DNA from: Pseudodesulfovibrio sp. zrk46 | GTDB taxonomy: Bacteria > Desulfobacterota > Desulfovibrionia > Desulfovibrionales > Desulfovibrionaceae | Direction: 5' to 3' | DNA: 64,000 nt | Assembly (NCBI RefSeq): GCF_012516435.1 | Contig: NZ_CP051216.1 | Coordinates: 1,242,001-1,306,000 of the forward strand | Shown: positions 1 through 9,130 of the stretch, one piece after another | Position numbering within the stretch: the stretch's first letter is position 1 | How the letters are laid out: every line of letters starts with the position of its first letter | Position numbers and translations under genes: made by a program | Notes under the pieces: model-generated | Databases searched by the model: none | What the model was told of the DNA's origin: nothing | Seen by the model: the letters and a program-made list of their open reading frames with translations, nothing else

Positions 1-406
1 TCTCTTCAATAACCTTATGTTCCCACCGAATTCTTTTTGCAGCCTTCTCAAGCTGATACATTGTAAAATGCTGACGCAAGTATATTTCAAGCGATGGGTA
101 TTTAGATCTGTTGTTAGGTGTTACCGCATATTGGATTACGACAGGACTCCCAAAAGAGTCTGGAAGAAGGTCTACATGGTGATTTTTATTAAGTCTTGCT
201 TTACCGAAATATTCGGGAGCACCGGGGGGACTATCTCTCTCAAAAAACCAGCTACCAAAATCATATGCGCCAGGCTCGCTTCTGACGGGCTTCCAACCAA
301 GATTCAGCAATACCGCAAAGACACATGCTTGTGTATTATCTAAAGATTCAAAGTACCGTAAACGCGGATCCTGTGTAGCCTCTCGTTCCAACTCGTTTGG
401 GTTCAT
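1..406 (-). CDS. Unrecognised protein, C-terminus outside the window
   Basis: A minus-strand frame opens with ATG at 406 and stays open to the left edge (135 codons), so the gene is cut by the window. A GTGAGG ribosome-binding site lies 4 bases before the ATG. The protein begins MNPNELEREATQDPRLRYF, is soluble, and has no motif I recognise. It contains aromatic and charged stretches such as DFGSWFFERD. Base composition is AT-rich like the genes to its right. It diverges from the radical SAM operon that starts at 660, across about 250 bases. No function is proposed. Confidence 0.7.
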   Translation of the reverse strand, partial: MNPNELEREATQDPRLRYFESLDNTQACVFAVLLNLGWKPVRSEPGAYDFGSWFFERDSPPGAPEYFGKARLNKNHHVDLLPDSFGSPVVIQYAVTPNNRSKYPSLEIYLRQHFTMYQLEKAAKRIRWEHKVIEE

Positions 407-659
407 TGCGCCTCACTTTGTTAACTTGTGCAAGGTTTCAATTTTTGGACGCAATATAACAGACATTCTTTATTAATATCAACACCTCTAAGGCACCATA
501 CAATTCTCTCCAAAAACCAACCTCTTCCTCCAAATGAAATAGTAGAATAACAACTGACCAAACAAGCAGTCACACCGCAACTATATGACTTTACGTACTT
601 AACACATCAATGTTATCGTTCGATTAATATTTTAACCTATTTTACTTCTACAACTCACT
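407..659. other. AT-rich divergent intergenic region
   Basis: This region separates the minus-strand partial gene from the radical SAM operon. I looked on the plus strand for a small precursor-peptide gene: the ATG codons there hit stops within a few codons (ATG AAA TAG; ATG followed by TAA after five codons). I see no clear promoter, terminator or repeat. It probably holds both divergent promoters. Confidence 0.4.
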
Positions 660-1484
660 TTGCACCCGATGTTCTCCCCCACTCACCTCTATTACCTTGC
701 GTCATTACGCTGCAACGAACGCTGTTCTAAGTGTTCGCACTGGAAAGTTGATGAGCATGCCTCCCAAGCGCCTTCTAGCTCAATCATTGATGCTATACAC
801 AAGTTGTCCAGCCTCAAAGAATTTTGCATTGTAGGAGGCGAGCCGCTCGTCAACAAAAAAAGAGTTATCGAGCTACTCAAAGGAATCGCTAGCACTCAAG
901 TTCGTACTGTCCTAATCACCAACGGAGTAGCCTGCACACCCAAATTTATCGACCAAGTAAAAGACTGTAATTTACACATTATTTTTTCCATTGATACGGT
1001 CGACCCCATCTTCTGGAGACATGTCAGAGGCACCGACTCGTACTATCGTGTCATGCGACACTTCAGATACGCTGTTAAAACGCTCGCTCCTGAACAACTC
1101 AGTGTTCAATCTGTCTTAGCAGAAGAAACTGTTGAGCACGTTCGAGCAGTAGGCGAAATGTGCCATAAACTTGGTCGCTTCCACTCGGTCCAAAATTATA
1201 TTCAACAAGGATTTGAAGGAGAGTGGACAGAGTTACCCGCATCACGCTCAGCGCCTGTTCCGTTCGGCCAATGCAACGCAACTGGACGAAACCTCTCCAT
1301 AATGCCTGACGGCAGTGTCTACACGTGTTTTCAGCAACCACTTATTCCAGGCTGCGGACATCCTCTGGGTAAGATAGGAGAACTGTCCATTCTGTCCATG
1401 TTGTCCACACAGTACGCAGAGAATGTTCTCAAATGCATGAGGACCTGTAACCTTCCATGTAAAACTCTTAAATGTAATCAATAA
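660..1484 (+). CDS. Radical SAM protein with Cys-rich C-terminus
   Basis: A predicted radical S-adenosylmethionine enzyme of 274 residues. The [4Fe-4S]-SAM motif CNERCSKC (Cys18, 22, 25) is near the N-terminus and is followed by VGGEPL, the usual GGEP SAM-binding motif. The C-terminal 70 residues contain about seven cysteines, as in SPASM/twitch auxiliary-cluster domains. The start could be TTG at 660 or ATG at 669; neither has a strong ribosome-binding site. The next radical SAM gene starts three bases after the stop, so the two are probably cotranscribed and may work together. The substrate is unknown: peptide maturation or sugar/cofactor modification are both possible. Confidence 0.85.
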   Translation: MHPMFSPTHLYYLASLRCNERCSKCSHWKVDEHASQAPSSSIIDAIHKLSSLKEFCIVGGEPLVNKKRVIELLKGIASTQVRTVLITNGVACTPKFIDQVKDCNLHIIFSIDTVDPIFWRHVRGTDSYYRVMRHFRYAVKTLAPEQLSVQSVLAEETVEHVRAVGEMCHKLGRFHSVQNYIQQGFEGEWTELPASRSAPVPFGQCNATGRNLSIMPDGSVYTCFQQPLIPGCGHPLGKIGELSILSMLSTQYAENVLKCMRTCNLPCKTLKCNQ

Positions 1485-1487
1485 TCC

Positions 1488-2408
1488 ATGAAAGAACTGA
1501 TCATTGAACTCAGCCACAACTGCAACCTAGCGTGCGTCATGTGTGGTTTTGGCGGCAAGGCGGCAATATCCGAACGCTATATGACCTGGGACACTCTTGA
1601 AAAAATTTTGGGAGAAATCACAATCGCTCCTGAAAGAATCAGGCTAAACGGACGAGGTGAAAGCACGATCCATCCAGATTTCATTCCTATGATGGAGCAT
1701 GTGCAACAGTGTTTTCCCAATTCAACCATCAATCTTTTCACGAACCTTTCAATATCGAACGATCATCTGATCCAATCTTTGGTTGATAACAAGGTTCAAC
1801 TGTTTATTTCAATCGACAGCCCTCGAGCAGATGAACTCGAGGATATAAGACGTGGGGCACATTTCTCTCTAATTGAACACAATATTGAACTCCTTTATTC
1901 AATTACCCCCAGGCCACATGTCATTTTCACTATGCAGGAAGCCAATCTGCACAGATTATCTGAAATGGCTCAATATTGTATCGAGAAAAACATGCACCTC
2001 ATTTTCAACACAGTGCGTCGAGATGAGGGCATAGAGCCATTTGTCGAGATGGTTAAGGACAGGCGCTACGAGCTAGGAATAGCTTACAAAGATATTAAGT
2101 CTATCTACAAAAATGCAGGAATGAATTGCCTACTTCCAGATTCAATCCATGGAATCTCAATTCTAGAAAATGGAACAAGTCAGACCTTCGGGAGTAAAGC
2201 CCAATGCCCGGCTCTATGTGACGAATTGTGTATCCTCTATGATGGCACAGTGACTCCTTGCAATATGTTCAATCCTTATAAATTCGGCAACATCCTCGAA
2301 AAAGACCTCGATGCCATCCTTCATAGCGAACAACGCCAGTGGTTCCTTGAAAACAACAAATCACATTATTACTGCGCTGACTGCGCCTGTATGGGGGGGA
2401 CACGATGA
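1488..2408 (+). CDS. Radical SAM/SPASM-type protein
   Basis: A second radical SAM enzyme, 306 residues. The cluster motif CNLACVMC (Cys12, 16, 19) sits at the extreme N-terminus, the arrangement seen in SPASM-domain enzymes that act on peptides or sugars. The last third holds a spaced Cys set (CPALCDELC, TPCNMF, YYCADCAC) that would bind auxiliary clusters. The ATG of the next gene overlaps its TGA stop (ATGA at 2405), which indicates translational coupling to the glycosyltransferase. The family assignment is firm; the substrate is not identifiable from sequence. Confidence 0.88.
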   Translation: MKELIIELSHNCNLACVMCGFGGKAAISERYMTWDTLEKILGEITIAPERIRLNGRGESTIHPDFIPMMEHVQQCFPNSTINLFTNLSISNDHLIQSLVDNKVQLFISIDSPRADELEDIRRGAHFSLIEHNIELLYSITPRPHVIFTMQEANLHRLSEMAQYCIEKNMHLIFNTVRRDEGIEPFVEMVKDRRYELGIAYKDIKSIYKNAGMNCLLPDSIHGISILENGTSQTFGSKAQCPALCDELCILYDGTVTPCNMFNPYKFGNILEKDLDAILHSEQRQWFLENNKSHYYCADCACMGGTR

Positions 2409-3385
2409 GCTGCCTAACCAGTCTCCCCTACGGACAAATTTTCGACTACTGGTGGGAGTCCATGCGTGGAGAATCCGGCAGGATTCGCTTTTTGCTTACC
2501 AAAATGGTCGAAGTCTCGGCCTTTCGGAAGAACATTAAGCGCAACAGAAAGATAGCTCGCCCCAAGTGCGACATTTTTTTTCCTTTGAGAGAAGTGCCCA
2601 ACAAAATTACTGAGCGCTCAGTGCCTGTTGTTGTTGTGCCGACGTTTCTAAAAGGCTCAAATGATCTAAAAATGCTCGATGAATTGATCTCGTGTCTTAA
2701 AGACCAATCGCTTGAAGGCCATATAGTGATTGTTGATGATGCCTCACCGGAACCTGTCCCAAATTACTCAGACGTGCACTGTCTACGATTGCCACAAAAT
2801 TCTGGACCTGCTTCAGCACGAAATAAAGGAATGGACTATGCGCAGACGCTTGGAGCTAAATTTATAGCTTTTACGGACTCTGACTGCCTTCCATCAGATA
2901 ATTGGCTTCACGCACTACGAGAAGGCTTTTTAGGCTCACCAAGCTGCCATATTCTATCAGGAAATACTCTCTCACATGACCGGTGCTGGCTCGGCAAATA
3001 CCACGAGCGAAATGGCACGCTCAACGGGCGTCGAATATCAACAACAGACAGGCTTCTTTATGGCCCTACATGCAACCTAGCGATAAGCGCCTGTCTTGCA
3101 GAAAAAATGCGTTTTGATGAATCCTTCCCTATAGCCGCGGCCGAAGATATCGATCTCTGCTACAGGGCGAATAAAACAGGTTGGGCGATAGAACACTGCC
3201 CAGAAGCGATCATCCACCATAATTATGGGTATACGGCCCTTTCACGCCCCGAAGCGCTTATTCAATTTTGGAGACAATTCAAAAGATATGCTGAGGGAGA
3301 GAGTCTTCTGCTGACACGTCACTTAGACTACTATAACGCTTTTCTAAACTCAAAAGAAATCACTGCACGACCAGTTGCAGATTGA
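2405..3385 (+). CDS. Family 2 glycosyltransferase
   Basis: A 326-residue protein with a GT-A fold GT2 domain. It has the nucleotide-sugar loop VIVDDAS (109-115), the metal-binding TDSD (157-160) and a later AAAEDIDLCYR acceptor-side motif. It would transfer a sugar from a nucleotide donor in the cytoplasm; acceptor and donor are unknown. About 73 residues before the GT2 domain match nothing I recognise. It overlaps the upstream radical SAM gene by four bases and precedes the TraB-like gene, so the four are likely one operon. Confidence 0.85.
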   Translation: MSCLTSLPYGQIFDYWWESMRGESGRIRFLLTKMVEVSAFRKNIKRNRKIARPKCDIFFPLREVPNKITERSVPVVVVPTFLKGSNDLKMLDELISCLKDQSLEGHIVIVDDASPEPVPNYSDVHCLRLPQNSGPASARNKGMDYAQTLGAKFIAFTDSDCLPSDNWLHALREGFLGSPSCHILSGNTLSHDRCWLGKYHERNGTLNGRRISTTDRLLYGPTCNLAISACLAEKMRFDESFPIAAAEDIDLCYRANKTGWAIEHCPEAIIHHNYGYTALSRPEALIQFWRQFKRYAEGESLLLTRHLDYYNAFLNSKEITARPVAD

Positions 3386-3410
3386 TTTTCTGTCAGGCTT
3401 TGGAGGTCGT

Positions 3411-4061
3411 ATGAAAATTGTAATGATAGGTGGAGCGCACGATTTTCTTGTGTGCCATGAAAACTTAATCGCGGTCTTTGAGAAGCTACAAAGAAAACAT
3501 CCCACCCCGGAATTCATTGCTCTTGAGTACGACAAGAAAATATTTGAGGACTATATTGTCCCACAGCGAAATTCTCTAGATGCATGCAAGGACAGAAATA
3601 CTTTATATTCCGACCTCCTGTCTGACGATGAAATACGTTCAATTTCGGCATGTATCGGATATGACGGAGATACCCACAAGGATTATTTCCCAACGTCTGA
3701 AGAAGTCTGGCTTGATGAGGGAGCAACATTTGATTTTAGGAATATGCCCTGCAGCTCGATGGTTTACAACAAGCTGGCAAGCGTTACTGAGGCCATAAGA
3801 ACTGGACATATCTCTCGAGAACGTGGAGACCTTATTGAGCAATATAAACAAATTGAAGCTGGAGGTCTTAAACTAGGCCATGGACGGAACATTGAAAGGG
3901 ATGCAAACTGGATTGAGCGCCTTGAACCTTACCTGACTTTGGACATTGATAAATATGCTTTCGTCATTGTCGGAGCTGACCACACTAGAGAGGCTCACGG
4001 GCTATTACGTCAACGGCTGAGAGCGCTTGGTCACGGAATTGAAATTTTTAGGACTTATTAA
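3411..4061 (+). CDS. TraB/GumN-like protein (EreA/ChaN/Tiki clan)
   Basis: A 216-residue protein. The start is the ATG at 3411 behind GGAGG, not an upstream in-frame ATG at 3375 that overlaps the previous gene. Family signatures are in the right order: GGAHDF (His10) on the first strand, IALEYD (Glu39), ERDANW (about 162) and a second GADH (about 188-191) followed by EAHGLL. In the TraB/GumN/Tiki clan these His/Glu residues form a probable metallo-hydrolase site, and Tiki members cleave peptides. There is no signal peptide or membrane segment, so it is predicted to be cytoplasmic. A protease next to two radical SAM enzymes and a glycosyltransferase would fit peptide maturation, but this is inference. 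Confidence 0.6.
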   Translation: MKIVMIGGAHDFLVCHENLIAVFEKLQRKHPTPEFIALEYDKKIFEDYIVPQRNSLDACKDRNTLYSDLLSDDEIRSISACIGYDGDTHKDYFPTSEEVWLDEGATFDFRNMPCSSMVYNKLASVTEAIRTGHISRERGDLIEQYKQIEAGGLKLGHGRNIERDANWIERLEPYLTLDIDKYAFVIVGADHTREAHGLLRQRLRALGHGIEIFRTY

Positions 4062-4076
4062 TCAAGGATTGTTGAA

Positions 4077-5900
4077 ATGGAAGCGAATGCTCTATCTCTA
4101 TCTGTTATTTTTGGCCCCACGGTTCAATACAGAGCTCCACTATTCCAACGCCCATATGTTTGGACAGAAGAGGACCAATGGGAACTTCTTTGGAACGACC
4201 TATCCGAACTAAGCAACCCTACAGTAGAACTCCAACAAACTCTCCCATATTTTATGGGGGCTGTCGTACTAGAGCAACTTGATTCAGAAACAGGAGCCCC
4301 AGGAGCTAGAGCTATCATCGACGGACAACAGCGCTTAACGACTGTTCAAGTACTTATGGCTACACTTCATGATATTTTCATCAAACACTATCCTGACGAG
4401 TTCATTGTCGATGATATCAAGAAACTCATTATCAATACAAGCCGGCAGTTTGCAGACACATACTACCAATACAAGTTGTGGCCAACAAATCTAGATCGAG
4501 AAGCATATGAGATCGTAATGAAAGCGACTTCTCCTGAAGATCTAACTAAACACCCCATAGAAGGGGAAGGGACGATTGCTGAAGCATATCGGTATTTTTA
4601 CACCAAAATGAATACATGGGTTGAAGAAAAAGGAGAAGAAGGACTTCCGTGGCTTGACCGTCTTTTCAGAATCGTCACGGAGAAAATCCGTATCGTCGTC
4701 ATCGACATGGACAAACAAGACGACGCTCAAACTATTTTCGAAACCATGAACGCCCGAGGAACTCCTTTACTCCCTAGCGATTTGGTAAAAAACTATCTCT
4801 TTAAACGACTCGCTGACGAAAATGGTCACGATCTTGATGAAGTGTATGATCGATATTGGCGCCCTTTTGATTTTCAAAATGGTTTGTGGAGAAAAGAGCT
4901 TAAGCAAGGGCGTTTAAATCGTCCAGCATTGGAGCTTTTCTTACAGCACTATCTAGTAATGGAGCAGGCTAAAGAAATTTCCGCGACAAACCTTTTCAAG
5001 GAATATCGGGCTTACAGTGAAGCGGCAGAGGCCGGGGCTCACGCGCAGTTAGCAAGATTCCATAGATATTCACAATATTTCCAATCATTCTTAGAAGCAC
5101 ATGACAGGAACACTTTCGAAGGGTTATTCTTTCACAAATTAAGAACACTCGATACTACGACAGTCTACCCATGTCTTCTTTGGATCTACGACTCACTTGA
5201 AGGCCAATTAGAGCGAGATCAAAAATTGCAAGCAATTTTGCAAGTAATCGAGTCTTTCCTGATTCGCAGAATGGTCTGCCAACTAACCGCCAAAAATTAC
5301 AACAACTTATTCTTAGAGCTGCTCACTTTTCTTAAAAAATCACAAGAGAACTGTGACGCTAGCATAATAGCACAATTCTTTAGCTCAAAAGATAAGGATA
5401 GTGGACGATGGCCTAACGAAGAAGAATTCAAAGAGGCTTGGTTGACGACTCCAATATATACTCAAATCACAAGGCCAAGACTTCGTCTGATTTTGGCAGA
5501 GCTCGACAAAGCGCTTAAGGCAAATAAAACAGAAGAACATATTGTCTGGCATGACACCTTAACTGTTGAACACCTATTGCCGAATAGCTGGGAGGTTCAC
5601 TGGCCTTTAAATGAAGAAGGAATGACCACAGGAGAGATCTTTGATGCTCAACAGAGGCGTAATTTGCTAAAGCACTCTTTCGGCAACTTGACCTTTCTAA
5701 ACAACTCTTTGAATCCTGCTATTTCCAATGGCCCATTTGAAGATAAAAAACGTGAGATTTTGAAACACACTGTGCTTAACTTGAGTCGCTTTTTACACGA
5801 AAAAAATAAGTGGGATGAAGATTCCATCATAGAAAGAGGTAAGGACCTTTTCGAAATCGCAAAGCAAATTTGGCCCAATGATTCAAAACAGCTTTGTTAA
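4077..5900 (+). CDS. GmrSD-like DUF262/DUF1524 nuclease (type IV restriction-like)
   Basis: A one-chain protein of 607 residues. The N-terminal DUF262 (GmrS/ParB-like) domain has the signature IIDGQQRLTT (about 79-88) preceded by FQRPYVW. The C-terminal DUF1524 (GmrD, His-Me/HNH nuclease) domain has VEHLLPNSW with His499, then NLTFLNNSLN and a Lys-rich tail. Known GmrSD proteins cut modified, for example glycosylated, phage DNA using NTPs. It starts 15 bases after the TraB-like gene and may share its operon or be an independent defence gene carried by the island. The whole reading frame is AT-rich compared with genes beyond 10340. Confidence 0.88.
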   Translation: MEANALSLSVIFGPTVQYRAPLFQRPYVWTEEDQWELLWNDLSELSNPTVELQQTLPYFMGAVVLEQLDSETGAPGARAIIDGQQRLTTVQVLMATLHDIFIKHYPDEFIVDDIKKLIINTSRQFADTYYQYKLWPTNLDREAYEIVMKATSPEDLTKHPIEGEGTIAEAYRYFYTKMNTWVEEKGEEGLPWLDRLFRIVTEKIRIVVIDMDKQDDAQTIFETMNARGTPLLPSDLVKNYLFKRLADENGHDLDEVYDRYWRPFDFQNGLWRKELKQGRLNRPALELFLQHYLVMEQAKEISATNLFKEYRAYSEAAEAGAHAQLARFHRYSQYFQSFLEAHDRNTFEGLFFHKLRTLDTTTVYPCLLWIYDSLEGQLERDQKLQAILQVIESFLIRRMVCQLTAKNYNNLFLELLTFLKKSQENCDASIIAQFFSSKDKDSGRWPNEEEFKEAWLTTPIYTQITRPRLRLILAELDKALKANKTEEHIVWHDTLTVEHLLPNSWEVHWPLNEEGMTTGEIFDAQQRRNLLKHSFGNLTFLNNSLNPAISNGPFEDKKREILKHTVLNLSRFLHEKNKWDEDSIIERGKDLFEIAKQIWPNDSKQLC

Positions 5901-5936
5901 TTTCTGCTATCGACTCTGTAGCAAATTAAGAAGGGG

Positions 5937-5965
5937 CCACCCCCTCTCAAGAAAAGAGGGGGTGG
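5937..5965. terminator. Hairpin between convergent genes
   Basis: An 11-bp perfect stem (CCACCCCCTCT with AGAGGGGGTGG) and a 7-base loop lie between the stops of the nuclease gene (5900) and the minus-strand operon (5973). There is no long T-run on either side, so it may be a weak bidirectional terminator. Confidence 0.45.
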
Positions 5966-5972
5966 GGGATGG

Positions 5973-6521
5973 CTACCCCCTGTTCGCATATGTTTCAGGC
6001 TTCATCATCAAAACATTATCACGACCATTTCTCTCTATCGTCCACTCAATCGCACCATCCGGGGTAAGTTTCGGAGCGGCATATACATCGAGCCAAGCAG
6101 GAGACCACGCCGCCCCCCAGCCGTAGGGATAAGCACACCTCCCAATCTTAAACAAAGCTGCTCTGGTCCATCCCGCCTTTTGAAGGAGATCAAGCCTCTC
6201 CATAAGCCAAGCTCGAGCTCTTTTATACCCACGCCGCCTCTCGGCATTTATTTTCTTTTTGGAGCGTTCGTAGGACTTGCTAGCCTCTGCTCCGGTGCTC
6301 TCACTCTTGCGCGCATATGTATCGATCCCAGAATCTTTGATCGGGCCAAAAACGTGCGCCAAGCGCCTACGGATTTGTTGCCTAGGGACAATATGGACAG
6401 AATGGACAAATTTACCACTTTCGCCAGGGAGGGTGCCACCTTCGTGACACCGTTCCCTGATCTCCATATACTTTTCTTCATGAGCAGCTGAATGATCTGC
6501 CCATTTTTGCGCAAACCCCAC
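5973..6521 (-). CDS. Unrecognised island protein downstream of primase
   Basis: A basic, probably cytoplasmic protein of 182 residues, with a Lys/Arg-rich middle (ERSKKKINAERRRGYKRARA). The GTG start lies one base after the primase stop and is preceded by GGGAGAG, so it is translationally coupled to the primase. The C-terminal part is rich in Trp, Pro and Tyr. I do not recognise the family. Its position at the end of the AlpA/primase operon suggests a role in the replication or packaging programme of a mobile island, but that rests on context only. Confidence 0.65.
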   Translation of the reverse strand: MGFAQKWADHSAAHEEKYMEIRERCHEGGTLPGESGKFVHSVHIVPRQQIRRRLAHVFGPIKDSGIDTYARKSESTGAEASKSYERSKKKINAERRRGYKRARAWLMERLDLLQKAGWTRAALFKIGRCAYPYGWGAAWSPAWLDVYAAPKLTPDGAIEWTIERNGRDNVLMMKPETYANRG

Positions 6522-6522
6522 T

Positions 6523-8880
6523 CTACTCTCCCATCAAATAAGGATTCACGACGTAGGTATCAGAAGGCTTCCTGCCCCGCCCCCTTTTCTCAGACGACTG
6601 CCTGTAAAGGTAGCAACGATCAACAAGCACATCGAGACCGGCATTGACCTCTGCCATCTTAGAAAAGCGTCCACGCACACCGCGAAGAGCTTCACGTCCA
6701 GAAAACTCTTCCAATCGACGAGTCTGGAACCACTTCAAAATGGTCTTGGCAGATTCATGGGCAGCATCCGTTCCCATCAAAGAAAATGCCTTTTTTGCAT
6801 GCTCTACCAAGACCGCCGCAATACCGATGGCAGCTTTCATTACTGGGCCGGTAATAACCAAATCATTCCCCCCTCGCTGCTGACTCAGCTGAAGAAGAGC
6901 AGCGATCCTCACCATCATGCCAGGAAGCTTCCCCGCCCAATCGGTCATGTGCTCGAATTCTCCCTCAGGAAGAAGCTGCTTTTCAACTTCGATGGCGAAG
7001 TCATCACGGCGCTCCTTCGCTTCAGAATCAAGATGCATCAGGTAATGGGTCCTGTTGCCTTCGCTATCCAAAAGCCAAGGTGTATCCAGCAGGCCCAATA
7101 TCATGGCCTCATAAGCCCGCTTGATTCGCTCAGGCATCACAGGAGCATTGATAATGCGGGTTCCCAATCGACTCTGAGGCATAAAATACAAGAGGCGTCC
7201 GAGCAGTCCGCGCCCCTTGAATCCAGCTTTTTCAGCGAGCCCTTGGACCACATCAGGCTGCGGGCAGACGCAAAGAGTCAGTGCCGGATCTCCCAAATAA
7301 ATTGGTTCCTTCCCCTTTCTGTCCACCGAAACGCTTTCGTTCCCCCAAAACTTGAGTACTCCGTCGATGTTGGGGATGCCATTAGTGTAACGGCCAGCGA
7401 AGGTTTCAAAAATACCGCCTTCAGCCTCAATCAAACCAATTTTCTGATCATGTTCACTCATAATCTCGGCGAGGGCCTCAGGGGTAAAATCATCGGCCAA
7501 CAGGCGCGGCGAGACAGGAACTTCAGGCAGTTCCTGCTCAAGTTCCCTAATCTCACGAATATATTTTTCCCTGTCACTGGAACTGCTAGCACTCGCAGCT
7601 TTGCTTCGACGGTGCTCAATAGCCTTAAGCAAGGTTTTTCGCTCAGAGCTGGTAGCCTCGATAGTTTCCTTCATGGCTTGCCGATTTTCCATCTCCCACT
7701 TCTTAAGAGGGGCCTTGCAGTTCTCAACAACGGCACTTTTCCTCTCTCCGGGAGGGAGCGCACACAGACTATAAATGTTAATAGGCTCGGAGTGGCCAGG
7801 GAAGACTTCGACCTTGTACTTCTTCTGACCGGCAACGGAAATCGCACCTAAAGCGGCACAAAGGGCAAGTTCAAACGGGACCTGAACAAACTCTGACAAG
7901 GCGACACAATAGTCCCGCAGCAAGCCCGGAACCAAGTCATGAGAGACAGGAGAAGGAAGATGGGCATCAAACTGCACAGGCGTAATATTACCAGACACAA
8001 ATGACATGACGTCCACTTCAGCTTTCCGGTCAGCAGGCGAGTTAATCACGTTGCTATGCGACAAGCTACGTGGCTCAGCTTTCCCTGCATCCATGCCACT
8101 TTTGATCGTCCTTGCCTTCTCGATATCCGGCAGATTGGATGCTTCCAATAGGGCGGTTTCAACACGAGCCTGATCCAATTCGCCAGCCCCTACAAGCTGG
8201 GCAAGGTTGTAAGCAGCCTTGTTCAAAGTGTCATTTCGCGCTCCTTCAGGCGCTTGGCGCACGGCGCGCACCTCTGCATCAAATGCGGCTTCGACATAGG
8301 GTGTTCCCTTTGCTTCTTTAGTCGGCTTGTTTTTTAAAACCGAATCTTGGGCAATCCAATCGAAAAGCCATTCGGGGGCATCAGATACGGGGTGTTCATC
8401 CGACCAAATGTACTTGTTGCCAGAGGGATGCAGGCTCGGAGGGACGATTACGTAGCCGCCATGACCACGAACATCGATCTGAGTGCCAGCAACCCTCACC
8501 TTGTTCTTAATCTTAAATCCGTCAGGAACGGCATAAAAATGATGCAAGCCCCCACTGCCAGTCCTCTGCGAAAGGGTATCAGGAAGACGGCCTTTTTCGC
8601 TTTCAAGGCAGTCAAGGTCCCTTGGGCCATTGGGCATATCAATATCAAGGACAAACACACCCGAGGCTGCCCCAGTGGGTATTCCAATGGAGGCTCCAGG
8701 CCACATGGTCCACCATTTTCGAATCTGACCCAGATCCGTCGTAGCCGCCATAAACCCGGTTTTAACCTTAGGCGCTTTGCTCCTGTCGCAAGGAAAAACG
8801 GGGAAGCCTGCTTCTGCGTAGTGAAGAGCCGCATCCAACTGCGAGGCGTTAGAGAGATAGTCCAGATTAAGGCTATTCAT
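6523..8880 (-). CDS. Primase-polymerase / DUF3987 replication protein
   Basis: A 785-residue replication protein typical of phages, phage satellites and integrative elements. The N-terminal archaeo-eukaryotic prim-pol domain begins ALHYAEAGFPVFPC and has the catalytic VLDID acidic pair (about 76-79) and SGGLHHFY. The C-terminal DUF3987 helicase-like domain has an altered Walker A (LPPGERKSAV) and the conserved block around EAEGGIFETFAGRY. It would initiate replication of the element. The start overlaps the AlpA-like gene by eight bases. The C-terminal end is basic (EKRGRGRKPSDTY). Confidence 0.88.
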   Translation of the reverse strand: MNSLNLDYLSNASQLDAALHYAEAGFPVFPCDRSKAPKVKTGFMAATTDLGQIRKWWTMWPGASIGIPTGAASGVFVLDIDMPNGPRDLDCLESEKGRLPDTLSQRTGSGGLHHFYAVPDGFKIKNKVRVAGTQIDVRGHGGYVIVPPSLHPSGNKYIWSDEHPVSDAPEWLFDWIAQDSVLKNKPTKEAKGTPYVEAAFDAEVRAVRQAPEGARNDTLNKAAYNLAQLVGAGELDQARVETALLEASNLPDIEKARTIKSGMDAGKAEPRSLSHSNVINSPADRKAEVDVMSFVSGNITPVQFDAHLPSPVSHDLVPGLLRDYCVALSEFVQVPFELALCAALGAISVAGQKKYKVEVFPGHSEPINIYSLCALPPGERKSAVVENCKAPLKKWEMENRQAMKETIEATSSERKTLLKAIEHRRSKAASASSSSDREKYIREIRELEQELPEVPVSPRLLADDFTPEALAEIMSEHDQKIGLIEAEGGIFETFAGRYTNGIPNIDGVLKFWGNESVSVDRKGKEPIYLGDPALTLCVCPQPDVVQGLAEKAGFKGRGLLGRLLYFMPQSRLGTRIINAPVMPERIKRAYEAMILGLLDTPWLLDSEGNRTHYLMHLDSEAKERRDDFAIEVEKQLLPEGEFEHMTDWAGKLPGMMVRIAALLQLSQQRGGNDLVITGPVMKAAIGIAAVLVEHAKKAFSLMGTDAAHESAKTILKWFQTRRLEEFSGREALRGVRGRFSKMAEVNAGLDVLVDRCYLYRQSSEKRGRGRKPSDTYVVNPYLMGE

Positions 8881-9130
8881 CGATAGCCTCCTGGCTGATA
8901 TCTGCCTTCAAAGCCCCCTCAGAGGCTCGAGCACGCATCCAACCGACGAGCGCCCGCACTTCGTAGCCGACCTTACGTCCAAGACGCATACGCCTTTCAG
9001 GACCTTCCCCAAGGCAGTCCAAGTTCGCGAGGGTTTTGGGGCAGAGCATGCCGCCGCTAAACTTTCCTACTTCCGAACGAGCGACTACGGGGCTCCCCCA
9101 ACTCTTTTCAAGACAATCAAAAATATCCAT
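8873..9130 (-). CDS. AlpA-like / HTH_17 DNA-binding regulator
   Basis: A small DNA-binding protein of 85 residues. The start is ATG at 9130 with AAGGA upstream; the frame stays open further upstream (to 9247), but no better ribosome-binding site is there. The order VARSEVGKFSGG, then KTLANLDC, then GRKVGYEVRALVGWM is the layout of the AlpA/excisionase-like winged HTH that places a recognition helix before an 'R..GrkV.Y...dl..Wl' wing. Such proteins regulate or assist excision of integrated elements. It overlaps the primase start. Confidence 0.65.
   Translation of the reverse strand: MDIFDCLEKSWGSPVVARSEVGKFSGGMLCPKTLANLDCLGEGPERRMRLGRKVGYEVRALVGWMRARASEGALKADISQEAIDE

Noticed and set aside
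407-659. Precursor-peptide gene for the radical SAM operon
   Set aside because: The ATG frames on the plus strand stop within a few codons and no Cys-rich or leader-like peptide is encoded.
6757-7851. 364-codon plus-strand frame over the primase gene
   Set aside because: Antisense to a protein with clear prim-pol and DUF3987 domains; no ribosome-binding site.
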